Shown here in pieces: positions 1 to 8,956 of a stretch of 44,014 nucleotides of DNA (the first letter of the stretch is position 1; the number at the start of each line of letters is the position of its first letter). Source of the stretch: CAVQRC01 sp963715045. GTDB taxonomy: Bacteria > Planctomycetota > Planctomycetia > Pirellulales > Lacipirellulaceae. The stretch is from NCBI GenBank assembly GCA_963715045.1, contig CAVQRC010000011.1:1-44014 (forward strand). Reading direction: 5' to 3'. A program made the position numbers and the translations under genes. Below the pieces are notes generated by a model that was given only the letters and a program-made list of their open reading frames with translations, was not told where the DNA came from and made no database searches.

Positions 1-1052
1 TCCTCGAACAGCGCGGCCGCGAGCATCGGCAGCACGATCGTGGCGTCGGCGTAGACCTCGGCGTAGCGGCCTCCCTCGCTGGCGGGACGAACTTGCCCCA
101 ACTGACGCCCTCGGAATAGGTGCAGCCGGACAGCCCGCCCCAGTGCACCGGCTCGGGGCAGATGCGCACGCCGTAGCGGAACCGGGCGCCGCGACTCGGT
201 TCCAGACGATCGCTTGGTGATGTCGATGAACGGGCCGACCTGCTGGGCCCAGTTGCGCGGCACGCCGCCGCCGATCGTGAAGATTCCCAGCCGTGGGCGT
301 GCCGCCGATGCGGCGGCGTATTCGCTGCAGGTCGAGGAACGGGTTGAACGCCGGGACGGCGTCGAACACCTCGGCCGACTCGACGCCGCTCCGCTGCTCG
401 GTTCAGGACCTCATCGCCTGCGCATCGCCCAGGTCGCGACGTCCAGGCCCATCTCGCTGTCGGTGAAGGCCGGAATGAAGACCGGCACGTCTTGCCGAAG
501 GCACTCCGCAGAATGCCCGGGCCCTCGTCGAGCTGTCGAGTCGCTGCCGAGCGCGCGGCACACCGGGCCGACGACCAGACGCCGCCCGTCGGGCTGTCCT
601 CTCGAGCACCGCCGACGCGCTCGACGTCGTTCGAGGTTCGACTCCATTTCCAGCGTGTCGTAGATGCGGTTGTAGCCTTGCTCGAAGAGCTGTTTCGTCC
701 GACTTGCTGGCGTCGTAGCGGTAGTGGGTCAGGCCGATCGACTCGGTCAGCCCGTGCGCGACCAGCGCACCGGTCGCGACGACGCGTCGGACGAGCCCTC
801 GTTCGATCAGGTCGCAGACGATCTGGCCCTGTTCGGCGACCGTCATCGCCCCGGTCAGCGTCAACACGACATGGCATTCGCTCGCGCAGCCATCTCGAGC
901 AGGACGTCAAACGCTTCGCCGAGTTGTCTGCCGGCAAACGCCGTTTTCGACATTCCACGCAGCAATTGGGAGAAAGACGATACCTTGGCGACGGCGAGGC
1001 TTTCCAGCGGCTCGAGCCCGTCACGGCGACCGTCATGGAGCGAGCGATTCAT
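1..1052 (-). CDS. Deoxyhypusine synthase-like protein, 3' partial, several frameshifts
   Basis: Fragments in different minus-strand frames line up in order with the deoxyhypusine synthase family. They are an N-terminal part with SKTAFAGRQLGEAFDVL, then VLTLTGAMTVAEQG and VVATGALVAHGLTES, then FIPAFTDSEMGLDVATWA, GGGVPRNWAQQ, SGCTYSEGVSWGKF and YADATIVLPMLAAALFE. The lysine of SWGK matches the family's catalytic lysine. Single-base shifts are needed near 885, 640-700, 620, 400, 160 and 80, so the gene is either decayed or badly sequenced. The end runs off the window. The proposed ATG at 1052 overlaps the end of speD by 20 bp, implying translational coupling. Bacteria lack eIF5A; bacterial members of this family probably transfer the aminobutyl group of spermidine to a polyamine or another acceptor (inference). 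Confidence 0.75.
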
Positions 1053-1461
1053 AGTGTGGCGCCTCGCCGCCAGCAGGTTGGCGTGTCGAAGTCGCTTCGA
1101 TCGCATGCTCAGCCGCGTCGAATCGCCCCAGTTGGCGAATGGAGACGTCGCCCAGGTCAACCACCTCCTGCATGTAACGGAGCACATCGCGGGGGTTGGT
1201 TGAACCGCAGGTGAAGATGTCCAGCGCGATCAGCCCATCGTCGGCGTAGGAATGGGCAGAACAGTGGCTTTCGTCGAGCAGGATGGCAGCCGTGAAACCG
1301 GGTGGCGATTCGTGGCCGAACCGATATCGGACCTGGGCGAGCACCGTGGCTCCCGCCCTCCGAGCGGATGCGGCCATCGTTTCGAGAATCAATTGGTCGT
1401 TCAAACAGACGTCGTGGGCTACGTTTCGGCAGTCCACCAATAAGTGCAAACCTCTGGACAA
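1033..1461 (-). CDS. speD: S-adenosylmethionine decarboxylase proenzyme
   Basis: This pyruvoyl enzyme decarboxylates S-adenosylmethionine to supply aminopropyl groups for spermidine. The self-cleavage motif LDESHCSAHS and the later FTCG are present. With a TTG start at 1461 the predicted residues are Ser65 (pyruvoyl precursor), His70 and Cys85, within two positions of Thermotoga SpeD (63/68/83). That start lies 9 nt after a perfect AGGAGG (1471-1476 on the plus strand as CCTCCT). A GTG at 1470 touches the Shine-Dalgarno and is less likely. The predicted length of 142 aa is normal. The tail of about 25 residues after the core overlaps the deoxyhypusine-synthase-like gene. No speE is in the window. 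Confidence 0.85.
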   Translation of the reverse strand: MSRGLHLLVDCRNVAHDVCLNDQLILETMAASARRAGATVLAQVRYRFGHESPPGFTAAILLDESHCSAHSYADDGLIALDIFTCGSTNPRDVLRYMQEVVDLGDVSIRQLGRFDAAEHAIEATSTRQPAGGEAPHYESLAP

Positions 1462-1660
1462 CGCATGCACCCTCCTAAGTGGGTAAACTCTCTTAAACTG
1501 CCAGGTCACCCGAAGTTGGGTACGACTGAAGGTCAGCAGCCCGAGTGGCGGCGAATTATCGGCCGAAATGGGGACCAGCGTCTAGCCCCAGAAAGCGAAT
1601 TCCAGCGGGCAACAACCGCTTCGCGGCGAGCAATGGCCACGCAATCGCTTGTCGGCAACG

Positions 1661-1696
1661 AAAAAACCGCTCGGCAAAACGTTTCTGCCGAGCGGC
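1661..1696 (-). terminator. Rho-independent terminator of the cold-shock gene
   Basis: On the minus strand a 10-bp perfect stem, CCGCTCGGCA/TGCCGAGCGG with a 9-nt loop, is followed directly by TTTTTT. It lies 24 bp after the stop codon of the cold-shock gene and upstream of speD, so it separates the two transcripts. Confidence 0.85.
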
Positions 1697-1719
1697 TGGT
1701 TGGTGACTCGTAACGGATC

Positions 1720-1917
1720 CTACGAGACGATTTTCACTTCTTCAGCTCGCGGACCCTTCGGACCGTGACCCTCGTTGTACTCGACCAGTTGGCCTTCGCG
1801 AAGGTTGTCGAATGACTCGCCCTGCAAGGCAGAGCTGTGAAAGAAGATATCTCCTCGCTCTCCCTCGATGAACCCAAAACCCTTGTCCGTCAACTTCTTA
1901 ATCGTACCCTGCGACAC
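1720..1917 (-). CDS. Cold-shock domain protein (CspA family)
   Basis: A 65-aa single OB-fold cold-shock protein that binds single-stranded RNA and DNA. RNP1 appears as KGFGFIEG (the usual motif is KGFGFI) and RNP2 as DIFFHSSAL (usual VFVHFSAI). The start is GTG at 1917, with GGAGAG 7 nt upstream. The longer open frame upstream has no homology to the family and is not used. Its own terminator follows at 1661-1696, so it is probably monocistronic. About 300 bp without another gene precede it, compatible with the long 5' leader often seen on csp genes, though no defined structure was recognised. Confidence 0.92.
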   Translation of the reverse strand: MSQGTIKKLTDKGFGFIEGERGDIFFHSSALQGESFDNLREGQLVEYNEGHGPKGPRAEEVKIVS

Positions 1918-2236
1918 GTCGCTACTCTCCAAGCACGCAGAATCAGTTAAACCACGACTCTCCTGCCGTGCTAAACACGAGAGCCAAGCATCACACGCTC
2001 CCCACGAGGGAGCCGGCTTTCGAGTCGAACAGTGGAAAAAGCTTCCCGCTGTTCGAGGCTGGAAACACCGCCCCAGCCTGTCTAGAAATCCATCGACAAC
2101 GTACCCCACGATCAAGGACGCGTCAATCCAATCGAGGCTGTTTGCGGCCTCCCGTAGTCCGGTCCCGCTGCATCCGGCAGCCAGGGGGGGGTACCGCCGG
2201 TACCGCCCGCCGTCCCGCGGCTGCGGGCCCGCCTAC
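1918..2236. other. Gene-free stretch between M16 peptidase and cold-shock gene
   Basis: No convincing coding sequence. It should hold the cold-shock promoter and leader. A GC hairpin CCCGC-AGCC-GCGGG (minus strand, 2213-2226) starts 10 bp after the M16 stop and lacks a T-run, so it is at best a weak terminator. GGTACC occurs twice (2191-2205 region) next to a run of eight G. Confidence 0.4.
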
Positions 2237-3481
2237 TCAGATTCCCGATGACCAGGACAAGTCCGTCCGCGGGCCGACCGTAATCGTGCTATTGGTCGAG
2301 ATCGGCATGTCGGCCAACAACTGGTGGACGTCGTCCAGGGTCACCGCATCGATCGCGTTCAGATCGTCCCGCACACTCTGGTACTCGCGGCGCTGCATCC
2401 AGTTGCCCCCGACCGCAAAGAGCCGATTCCGTGGTCGTTCACTCCCGAGCACGATCCGCGACTTCACCTTGCTCTTGGCCTGCTCCAGTTCCGCGACTTC
2501 GAAGCCCTCGTCTTCGACCTGCCGGTAGACGCTCGCCAGTAGATTCAGGATCGCCTCGGTCTGAGGCGGCTCGCAACTCACCCAGGTGTAGTAGATGCCC
2601 GCGCCCTGGTACTCGTAATGACTGAGACTCGCCTGATCGACGAGCCCCGGATCCACAAACTCCCAGTACATCCGGCTGCCGGAATCGTCGCCGATCATTG
2701 TCGCGAGGATCTTGGCAATGTAACGGCGGTCGTCGTCGCTGTCGGGAGCCGCCGCGAGTTGGAGGATGTACTGCTGGTGCGCTGCCGGCCGGGTGACCGC
2801 TTCGAATGCGGCCCGCGGCTCGATACCCGGTTTCGCGCGGTCGGCGACGGACCGCTGCCAGGAGCCACACCGCGATTCGACGGCAGCGACCAGCCGATCA
2901 AAGTCGACCTTACCCGATGCTGCCACGAAAATATTCGCGGGGCCATATTGCCGGGAGAAGTAATCGCGCATTTGCGCTGCCGAAAGTTGCCGAATGCTGT
3001 CGGCTGTCCCCAGAACGCTGCGGGCAAGCGGATGCGGTCCGAAGAAGATCTCCTTCAGGCGATCATCGGCTCCATACGGCGGCTGATCGTCGTACATCTG
3101 GATTTCTTCGAGGATCACCTGCTTCTCCATCTCGAAATCCTCGTCGCGGATGCTCGGCCGCATGATGTCGGAAAGGAGATCGATCGCCTGGTCCTGTTGT
3201 TCGGGGAGTACCGCCGCGTAGAAGACCGTGCTCTCCTCGCTGGTGAACGCGTTGTAGTGCGCACCCATTTCGTCGAACTGCCGATTGACGTCGTCTGCGG
3301 TCCGGCTGGGCGTCCCCTTGAAGACCATGTGCTCGAGAAAGTGGCTCACACCGGCGAGCTCGTCGGTTTCGTCGCGAGCTCCCGTCTCGACGAAAAACCC
3401 GTACGCCGCGGAATGGGCTGCAGCGTTGCATTCAGCGACGATTTCCAAGCCGTTCTCTAACTGCTTACGCTGAAATCGCAC
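2237..3481 (-). CDS. M16 zinc metallopeptidase, catalytic subunit
   Basis: About 414 aa. The inverted zinc motif HFLEH is at residues 47-51, and the third ligand Glu is at about 127 in EMEKQVILEEI, the H-x2-E-H-x75-E pattern of pitrilysin-family M16B enzymes. The arginine/tyrosine pair that M16 enzymes normally carry in the C-terminal half (REKRGLxYS) is replaced here by EFVDPGLVDQAS. The pair is present in the upstream homologue, so the two probably form a heterodimer. The start is taken as GTG 3481 (GGAG 7 nt upstream), overlapping the end of the upstream gene. An in-frame start at 3508 is possible. Likely substrates are peptides or small proteins; the cell location is not evident. Confidence 0.88.
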   Translation of the reverse strand: MRFQRKQLENGLEIVAECNAAAHSAAYGFFVETGARDETDELAGVSHFLEHMVFKGTPSRTADDVNRQFDEMGAHYNAFTSEESTVFYAAVLPEQQDQAIDLLSDIMRPSIRDEDFEMEKQVILEEIQMYDDQPPYGADDRLKEIFFGPHPLARSVLGTADSIRQLSAAQMRDYFSRQYGPANIFVAASGKVDFDRLVAAVESRCGSWQRSVADRAKPGIEPRAAFEAVTRPAAHQQYILQLAAAPDSDDDRRYIAKILATMIGDDSGSRMYWEFVDPGLVDQASLSHYEYQGAGIYYTWVSCEPPQTEAILNLLASVYRQVEDEGFEVAELEQAKSKVKSRIVLGSERPRNRLFAVGGNWMQRREYQSVRDDLNAIDAVTLDDVHQLLADMPISTNSTITVGPRTDLSWSSGI

Positions 3482-4722
3482 CGGGTATCTCCAGGGGCTG
3501 AGGGCCAAGCGTCACAATGGTGAAGTCCGCGGGCGGGTTGCTCCGCCAGGTAGGCGTTGATCGAATCGGCGCCGAGGTTGTCGATCAGCGAACCGATCTC
3601 GTCGAGGGAACGGGCCTTACCGAGGTGATACCACTCGCGTGCGATCGCCGCGCTGCGGGATGACGTGGATTCCTGCTGCATGATCAGGCTGCTCTTGATA
3701 CGCGCTTTGAGTCGCTGCAGTTCTTCCGCGGCAACACCTTCAGCGAGCCGTACGAGTTCGCCACACGTGACGTCGAGCGTCTCCTGGGCACGTTCGGCGG
3801 TGGTGCCGGCGTGACACAACACGGCCGCCCGATCCCGCTGCGTATTCAGCGAGGCGTGTACCGAGTAGCACAATCCCCGCTTCTCGCGAACTTCCGTGAA
3901 CAGTCGCGAGCTCATCCCGCCGCTGAGAACGCCAACGGCGCCCCAGGCCAGAAAGTAATCCGGGTGGCGGTAGGGAAGGGACGGAAACGCAATGCCGATC
4001 TGAGTCTGCCCCGAGTCCATGTGGATGTGGGTGGAACGCTCGCCGCTGGGGGTTTCGCTGGGCGTATTCCGGGCGGCGGCCGGCCAGTCGCTCAGTAATT
4101 CGCCAATCCAGTCCCGGGTGGCTTCCCAGTCGAAGTTTCCGGCAAGCCCGAGGATGGCTCCGTTCGGACGGTAAAAACGCTGGTAATAATCGCGTACGTG
4201 GTCGATCTTGATCGTGGCCAGGGTTGCCTCGGTGCCATAGCTGGGCCGACCCCAGGGATGGGGATAGTGGGCCCGCCGCAACTCGATCATCAGTTTGTGG
4301 CTGGGATCGTCCTCGATCGCTCGGATCTCCTGCAGGCAGACCATCTTCCCGGCCTCGAGCTGGTCGGAGGGAAGCTCTGCGACGCGGAGCACATCGCTAT
4401 AAATCGACAGCGCCGCCGGAAGATTCTCGGCGATCGTGGCTCCGCCGAAACTCACCTGCGACACGCCGACCGATTCGCCCCGCTCCACTCCCAGGCGATC
4501 CAGATCTCGGACGAAGGCTCGGCTGTCTCGCCCGCCGGCTCCGCGAAGCGACATTTCACACGTCAAGCCGGCCAGTCCCGCGGCCGCCTCGTCCTCGTAG
4601 CAGCACCCCCCCGAGAGCAGAAACGTAAACGCAGCCGACTCGGTCTCACGGCTCGGTTCGGCGACGAGCACCAGGCCGTTGTCGAATACGTGGGACAGAA
4701 TCGGCTGCGACACGCTGTTCAT
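3465..4722 (-). CDS. M16 peptidase-like protein, non-catalytic subunit (one frameshift)
   Basis: A pitrilysin-fold homologue whose zinc motif is lost: AGLTCEMSL stands where HxxEH should be. It keeps the C-terminal substrate-side pair in REKRGLCYSVHA. A single-base shift near 3530 garbles the last 25 residues. Read through, the C-terminus becomes FTIVTLGPQPLEIP and ends at 3465, overlapping the GTG of the catalytic partner. The start is ATG 4722, sharing ATGA with the stop of the GNAT gene. The layout GNAT, M16 inactive, M16 active with overlapping ends is a tight operon. The inactive subunit resembles those of known M16B alpha/beta heterodimers, where one subunit gives zinc and the other the R/Y pair. 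Confidence 0.85.
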
Positions 4723-5279
4723 GCCCACACTTCTTCGACTGCTTTGAAAAGCGTCTTGGTCCGGCGAAATCCATACCGCTGGTAGAGCAGGACTGCCGAT
4801 CGATTCTGGGCAGTCACCTCGAGTCCGGCCCGTAGCAGGCCGACTTGTTGAAAACCAAGCAGCGCGTAGTCAAGCAGACGTTGTGCCAATCCCTGCCCGC
4901 GATGAGAGGGCGTCACTCCGATGTTCTGGATACAGCCGTAGCGGGCGTTCGCTCGTATCCCCTGGATGGTGCCGCAATGTTCGCGTTCGTCGCGGTTGGG
5001 ACCCAGGTAGTCCAGCAGCCACGTCGCTTCAGGAAGAAAGCCCTCCTTGTTGGCAATGTCTTCCATCAGGCGGGCACAACCTTCCGGCTCGCCCAGGCAG
5101 GGAAACACTTGGGCATCGATCTCTCCCTGAAAACTCCGCACTTTGGCCTCGGCGTGAGCGGCCAGCAACTCTCTCCGCCACGACACGATGCGATAGTAAC
5201 GCGGCAGGCCGGTCGCCGGAAGCCGCCAGCGCCGCAGGTCGATCTCCATGCGGTAGCGTTTGAAATAGGTGACACCCAT
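4719..5279 (-). CDS. GNAT-family N-acetyltransferase
   Basis: A predicted 186-aa protein. Acetyl-CoA binding motif A is seen in IQNIGVTPSHRGQGLAQRL (Q/RxxGxG/A pattern RGQGLA), followed by LEVTAQNRSAVLLYQRYGF, the usual motif B end. The N-terminal half (MGVTYFKRYRMEIDLR and onward) is not an annotated catalytic domain that I recognise. The start at 5279 has GGAG 9 nt upstream; the frame is open to 5399 but that extension has no family support. It leads the operon with the two M16 proteins, so a link between acetylation and peptide turnover is possible, but the substrate is unknown. Confidence 0.8.
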   Translation of the reverse strand: MGVTYFKRYRMEIDLRRWRLPATGLPRYYRIVSWRRELLAAHAEAKVRSFQGEIDAQVFPCLGEPEGCARLMEDIANKEGFLPEATWLLDYLGPNRDEREHCGTIQGIRANARYGCIQNIGVTPSHRGQGLAQRLLDYALLGFQQVGLLRAGLEVTAQNRSAVLLYQRYGFRRTKTLFKAVEEVWA

Positions 5280-5608
5280 TTCCAAGGGCTCCAGCGGATC
5301 GCCTCGGCGATGCTTAAACGGCAGGGTCGGGTACGAATTGTCTGCTGCAATGTAGCCGCTTCCGGAAGCTCGGTCAAACGGCCTAACCCATGGTCTCACG
5401 ACGCGTTACGCTGACGCTGGGGAACTCTGGCGACCGCCCCGGGACCACTGCTATAACCGTCCCACCCGATCCTGGCGGGCCATTTCGAGCGTTCCTTCCC
5501 AAGAACAGGTCAACTCCGCGCGTCTCTTCGACGAACGCTCGCTGAGGTGTCTCCCAGAAGTTCTGATGCATTGCCACGGCGAGTTTGCATCCTCGCCTTC
5601 AACCGCAG

Positions 5609-5674
5609 CCCCGATCCCCTAAGCCCCGATCCCCTAAGCCCGAGCCGCTCGAGCCCTGAGCCCTGAGCCCTAAG
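5609..5674 (+). repeat. C-rich tandem repeat, CCCTGA/CCCCGATCCCCTAAG type
   Basis: Two exact copies of CCCCGATCCCCTAAG (5609-5623, 5624-5638) are followed by three GAGCCCT units. It belongs to the same C-rich family as the copies at 24093, 24450, 28697 and 40456. The C-rich strand is the coding strand of the metal ABC operon, 105 bp ahead of its first ATG. Confidence 0.75.
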
Positions 5675-5717
5675 CTGCGAAACGGCCGCCTTGCCGGGCG
5701 AATTGCGACCGAGTATA

Positions 5718-5733
5718 TTTTGACTGATCAAAA
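5718..5733 (+). promoter_or_regulatory. Candidate operator/promoter dyad of the metal ABC operon
   Basis: The perfect dyad TTTTGA-CTGA-TCAAAA sits 45 bp before the first gene in the only AT-rich patch of the region (TATATTTTGACTG...). Its size and position suit a metal-dependent repressor of DtxR/MntR or Fur type, but the half-site is not a textbook consensus for either. Assignment to a regulator is inference. Confidence 0.4.
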
Positions 5734-5778
5734 CTTTATTTCCCGGCACTCTAAAACAACTGCCGAGGCGAAGCCGCG

Positions 5779-6795
5779 ATGTTCGGTGATTCGATTTCTC
5801 CGGTAGTTCACGGGAAGCGTGCCCTGGTTGCTCACCTCGCGATCGCTCTGATGGCTTTGGGATGCGGCTGCGGCGGCCCCGAAGTCGAAGACCCGGTCGC
5901 GAGTTCGGAAACCGTGCCACCCGTGTTCCAGGGCGTTCCTCCGATCAAGGTCGTTGCCACCACGGGTCAGGTTGCCGAACTCGTCCGCCGACTGGGCGGG
6001 CAACACGTCGACGTCTCGACCATGATGGGTCCTGGCATCGATCCCCACTCCTACAAGCATCCGCCGAGCGAGACCCGGCGACTCCAGAACGCCCAGATGG
6101 TGGTTCACAACGGACTGCATCTGGAGGGTCGACTCGGAGATACGATTCGCCAGCTCTCGGCGACGACGAATACCTTCGCGGTCACCGACGGACTCGTCGC
6201 CAGCAACGACCCGCGGCTGATCACGGCCCCGGGCTTTCAGGGCAGCTTTGATCCCCACGTGTGGCACGACGCCAGGTTGTGGATTGTCTGTGCGGAGTAT
6301 GTCGCCGGGCGGCTGAAGAGTTTTGATCCTGCCCACGCTGCCGATTACGACGCGAATCTTGCTGCGTTGACTGCGGAGCTGAATGACGTCGACGTGGCGT
6401 GTCACTCGGCAATCGCGGCGATTCCCCCCAACGAACGCGTGCTGATCACGGCCCACGATGCATTCGGCTATTTCGGTCGGGCGTACGGCCTGGAGGTTCA
6501 TGGGCTCCAGGGACTCAGTACGACCGACGAAGTCGATCTGGGCCGCATGGAGAAACTCATCGAGTTGATCGTCACCCGCAAGATCAAAGCCGTGTTCGTG
6601 GAATCCGCGGTGGCTCCGCGGACGATCGAAGCCCTGATCGAACCCTGCCGTGCGCGGAACTGCGACGTTCGAATGGCCGACGAGGTGTTGTACGCCGACG
6701 CTCTGGGCGAACCGGGCAGCGGTGCGGAAACCTACGCGGGCATGATGCAGCATAATGCAGCGGCGATCGCGGCTGCCCTGGGACCACAACCATGA
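5779..6795 (+). CDS. Metal ABC transporter substrate-binding lipoprotein (TroA/ZnuA family)
   Basis: A 338-aa cluster A-I metal-binding protein for Mn or Zn. An N-terminal hydrophobic stretch ends in the lipobox ALGC (Cys29), so it is probably membrane-anchored. Predicted ligands are His90 (GIDPHSYKH), His160 (DPHVWHD), His226 (ITAHDAFGYF) and an Asp at 301 or 307 (ADEVLYADALG). An H/H/H/D set is that of Treponema TroA; Mn-specific PsaA-type proteins have Glu at the third position. No His-rich loop of the ZnuA type is visible. It is the first gene of a four-gene operon, and its stop overlaps the ATPase start by ATGA. Confidence 0.93.
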   Translation: MFGDSISPVVHGKRALVAHLAIALMALGCGCGGPEVEDPVASSETVPPVFQGVPPIKVVATTGQVAELVRRLGGQHVDVSTMMGPGIDPHSYKHPPSETRRLQNAQMVVHNGLHLEGRLGDTIRQLSATTNTFAVTDGLVASNDPRLITAPGFQGSFDPHVWHDARLWIVCAEYVAGRLKSFDPAHAADYDANLAALTAELNDVDVACHSAIAAIPPNERVLITAHDAFGYFGRAYGLEVHGLQGLSTTDEVDLGRMEKLIELIVTRKIKAVFVESAVAPRTIEALIEPCRARNCDVRMADEVLYADALGEPGSGAETYAGMMQHNAAAIAAALGPQP

Positions 6796-7622
6796 CCATT
6801 GCCGCCAATTCAGGCGACCCTTTAGCGTCGCAGGCCGATGCCGAAATCACTCCGATTGCCGTGGCACCTCCGCTGGAATTTCACGACGTGACGGTGGCCT
6901 ATCATCGTAAGCCAGTGCTGTGGGATATCGACTTGATGGTTCCCGAAGGGCGGCTGGTCGGAATCGTCGGCCCCAACGGAGCCGGAAAGACAACGTTGAT
7001 CAAAGCGGCACTGGGCCTCGTCCCGCTGGCCAGCGGCAAGGTCGAAATCTACGGACGTCCCTACAAGAAGCAACGGCGGCTGGTGGGCTACGTGCCGCAG
7101 CGGGAATCGGTCGACTGGGATTTTCCGGTCACGGCGTTCGACGTCGTGTTGATGGGCACTTACGGTCGCCTGGGCTGGATCCGCCGACCGGGCCGCCGGG
7201 AGCGCGCGATCGCGGCGGAATGCCTCGCCCAGGTCGACATGTCCGACTATGCAAATCGCCAGATTCGCCAACTGTCGGGAGGGCAGCAGCAGCGGGTCTT
7301 TCTGGCCCGATCGCTGGCACAAGACGCGCGGATTTACTTCATGGACGAACCATTCGCGGGCGTCGATGCGGCGACCGAGCGGGCGATTGTCGATCTGCTG
7401 CAACGACTCCGCGACAACGGCAAGACGGTGCTCGTCGTCCATCACGACCTGCAAACCGTCGCAGACTACTTCGATCACGTGATTCTCTTGAACATGCGGC
7501 TGGTTGCCTGCGGATCGACGAAGTCGACCTTCACGACTGCTAATCTGCAGCGAACGTACGGCGGACGGTTGACGATTCTCGACGAGGTTGCCGAGGCGGT
7601 GAGGATCGGCAAACCGCAATGA
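6792..7622 (+). CDS. Metal ABC transporter ATP-binding protein
   Basis: A 276-aa cytoplasmic ATPase that powers metal import. It has Walker A GPNGAGKTT at 60-68, signature LSGGQQQR at 161-168, Walker B IYFMDEPF at 181-188 and the switch His in VVHHDL. About 28 residues before the ABC core are extra and of low complexity. It overlaps both neighbours by ATGA, so the four proteins are likely made in fixed ratio. Confidence 0.95.
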   Translation: MTIAANSGDPLASQADAEITPIAVAPPLEFHDVTVAYHRKPVLWDIDLMVPEGRLVGIVGPNGAGKTTLIKAALGLVPLASGKVEIYGRPYKKQRRLVGYVPQRESVDWDFPVTAFDVVLMGTYGRLGWIRRPGRRERAIAAECLAQVDMSDYANRQIRQLSGGQQQRVFLARSLAQDARIYFMDEPFAGVDAATERAIVDLLQRLRDNGKTVLVVHHDLQTVADYFDHVILLNMRLVACGSTKSTFTTANLQRTYGGRLTILDEVAEAVRIGKPQ

Positions 7623-8956
7623 GTTTCGGATTGGGGATCGTCGAGAAGGTGATGCTCGGCACGGCGATGCTGGGAGCCGCGGCGGGCGTGATCGGTTGCT
7701 TTGCCGTGCTCCGGCGACGGGCATTGGTCGGCGACATGCTCGCGCACGCGGCCTTGCCGGGCGTTTGTCTGGCGTTTGCGATCCTGGGACACCGCGGTTT
7801 TCTCGGGCTGAGCGTGGGCGCCCTGGTGACGGGATTGATTGGTCTGGCCGTGCTGCAGATTCTGACTCGCTGGACGCGAACCCGCGCCGATGCGGCCATC
7901 GCAATCGTATTGAGCACGTTCTTCGGGTTTGGCGTCGTGCTGCTGTCATGGCTCCAGAAGCAGCAGAACAGCGCGGGGTTGGAAACTTATCTGTTCGGGC
8001 AAACGGCCGGGATGCGGACGGGCGACCTGCAGCTGCTGGCGGTCGTGCTTGTCGTGGCCCTGGTGTGGGTCGTGCTGTTCTACAAGGAATTCAAGATCCT
8101 CACGTTCGACACCGATTTCGCCCGAACCCAGGGTTGGCCCACGACGCTGCTGGACGCCATGATGATGGGCCTGCTGGCCGTGGTGACCGTGATCGGACTG
8201 CCGTTGGTCGGCGTCATCCTGATGGCCGCCATGCTGATCCTCCCCGCGGCGGCCGCCCGTTTCTGGACCCAACAACTCGGGACCATGCTGGTGCTCGCCG
8301 GATTGCTCGGCGCGGCCGCCGGCCTGGGCGGCACCTTGCTCGCGTCGCCGCTCCCAACACGGTGGCTCGGCTTCGATCCGCTCGCCTTCGGCAACGATGC
8401 CAACTTGCCCCCGGGCCCCGTCATCGTCCTTACCGGAAGTGCGTTCTTTGCCTTTTCCCTCTTGTTCGCCCCCCGGCAGGGAGTCATTTCCCGCAACGTC
8501 GCCCGCATCCGGCTCCAATTCCGGATGGCTCGCGAACACCTCCTCCGCGCGGTGCTGGAGCTCTCCGAAAGCCAGCTTCCCGAACTTGCTGCCGTTTCAC
8601 GGATCGATCTTGCGAACCATCGCACGTGGTCCAGATGGGGACTTCGCTGGCTGCTCGCCTGGGCACGCCGGCGTGGCTATCTAGAAACCGATCGATCGAA
8701 TGTGCGTCTCACTCCCGTCGGACTTGAGCAGGCCATCGAGGTCACCCGCGTCCACCGCTTGTGGGAAATGTTCCTGGTCACCAAAGCCAACATCCCTGTC
8801 GATCATGTCCACTACGGCGCCGACCGCATCGAACACCTCCTGCCGGCCGAGGTCGTCGGTGAACTCGAGCGGGAGTTCACGGCCGCCGGAACCAAACCTG
8901 TCGAAGCACTTCCCGGTTCGCCTCACGAGATTCCCGGACCCGAGGAAGGCAACTGA
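7619..8956 (+). CDS. Metal ABC transporter permease fused to a DtxR/MntR-like domain (first)
   Basis: 445 aa. Residues 1-290 form a FecCD/TroC-type permease with 7 to 9 hydrophobic segments and the conserved LVGDMLAHAALPGVCLAF and VGVILMAAMLILPAAAAR regions. From about 300 a winged-helix-like segment follows, then RVHRLWEMFL and VHYGADRIEHLL (378-408), which match the metal-binding/dimerisation domain of DtxR-family repressors. His379, Asp402, Glu405 and His406 line up with B. subtilis MntR His77, Glu99, Glu102 and His103. The fused domain is predicted to be cytosolic. It could sense metal and gate transport, or be a relic of a tro-type operon with its repressor joined on. DNA binding is unproven. 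Confidence 0.92.
   Translation: MSFGLGIVEKVMLGTAMLGAAAGVIGCFAVLRRRALVGDMLAHAALPGVCLAFAILGHRGFLGLSVGALVTGLIGLAVLQILTRWTRTRADAAIAIVLSTFFGFGVVLLSWLQKQQNSAGLETYLFGQTAGMRTGDLQLLAVVLVVALVWVVLFYKEFKILTFDTDFARTQGWPTTLLDAMMMGLLAVVTVIGLPLVGVILMAAMLILPAAAARFWTQQLGTMLVLAGLLGAAAGLGGTLLASPLPTRWLGFDPLAFGNDANLPPGPVIVLTGSAFFAFSLLFAPRQGVISRNVARIRLQFRMAREHLLRAVLELSESQLPELAAVSRIDLANHRTWSRWGLRWLLAWARRRGYLETDRSNVRLTPVGLEQAIEVTRVHRLWEMFLVTKANIPVDHVHYGADRIEHLLPAEVVGELEREFTAAGTKPVEALPGSPHEIPGPEEGN

Larger units (their letters stand above)
5280..5778. other. Divergent intergenic region with C-rich repeat and metal-operon control site
   Basis: Lies between the leftward GNAT operon and the rightward metal transport operon. 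No credible gene was found; short open frames run through the repeat and have no recognisable sequence. It contains a tandem repeat (5609-5674) and an AT-rich dyad (5718-5733), both listed separately. Confidence 0.5.

Noticed and set aside
1918..2115. N-terminal extension of the cold-shock protein
   Set aside because: No homology to the compact fold; GTG 1917 has its own Shine-Dalgarno.
5383..5577. Small minus-strand frame upstream of the GNAT gene
   Set aside because: No Shine-Dalgarno, odd composition and no similarity to a known small protein.
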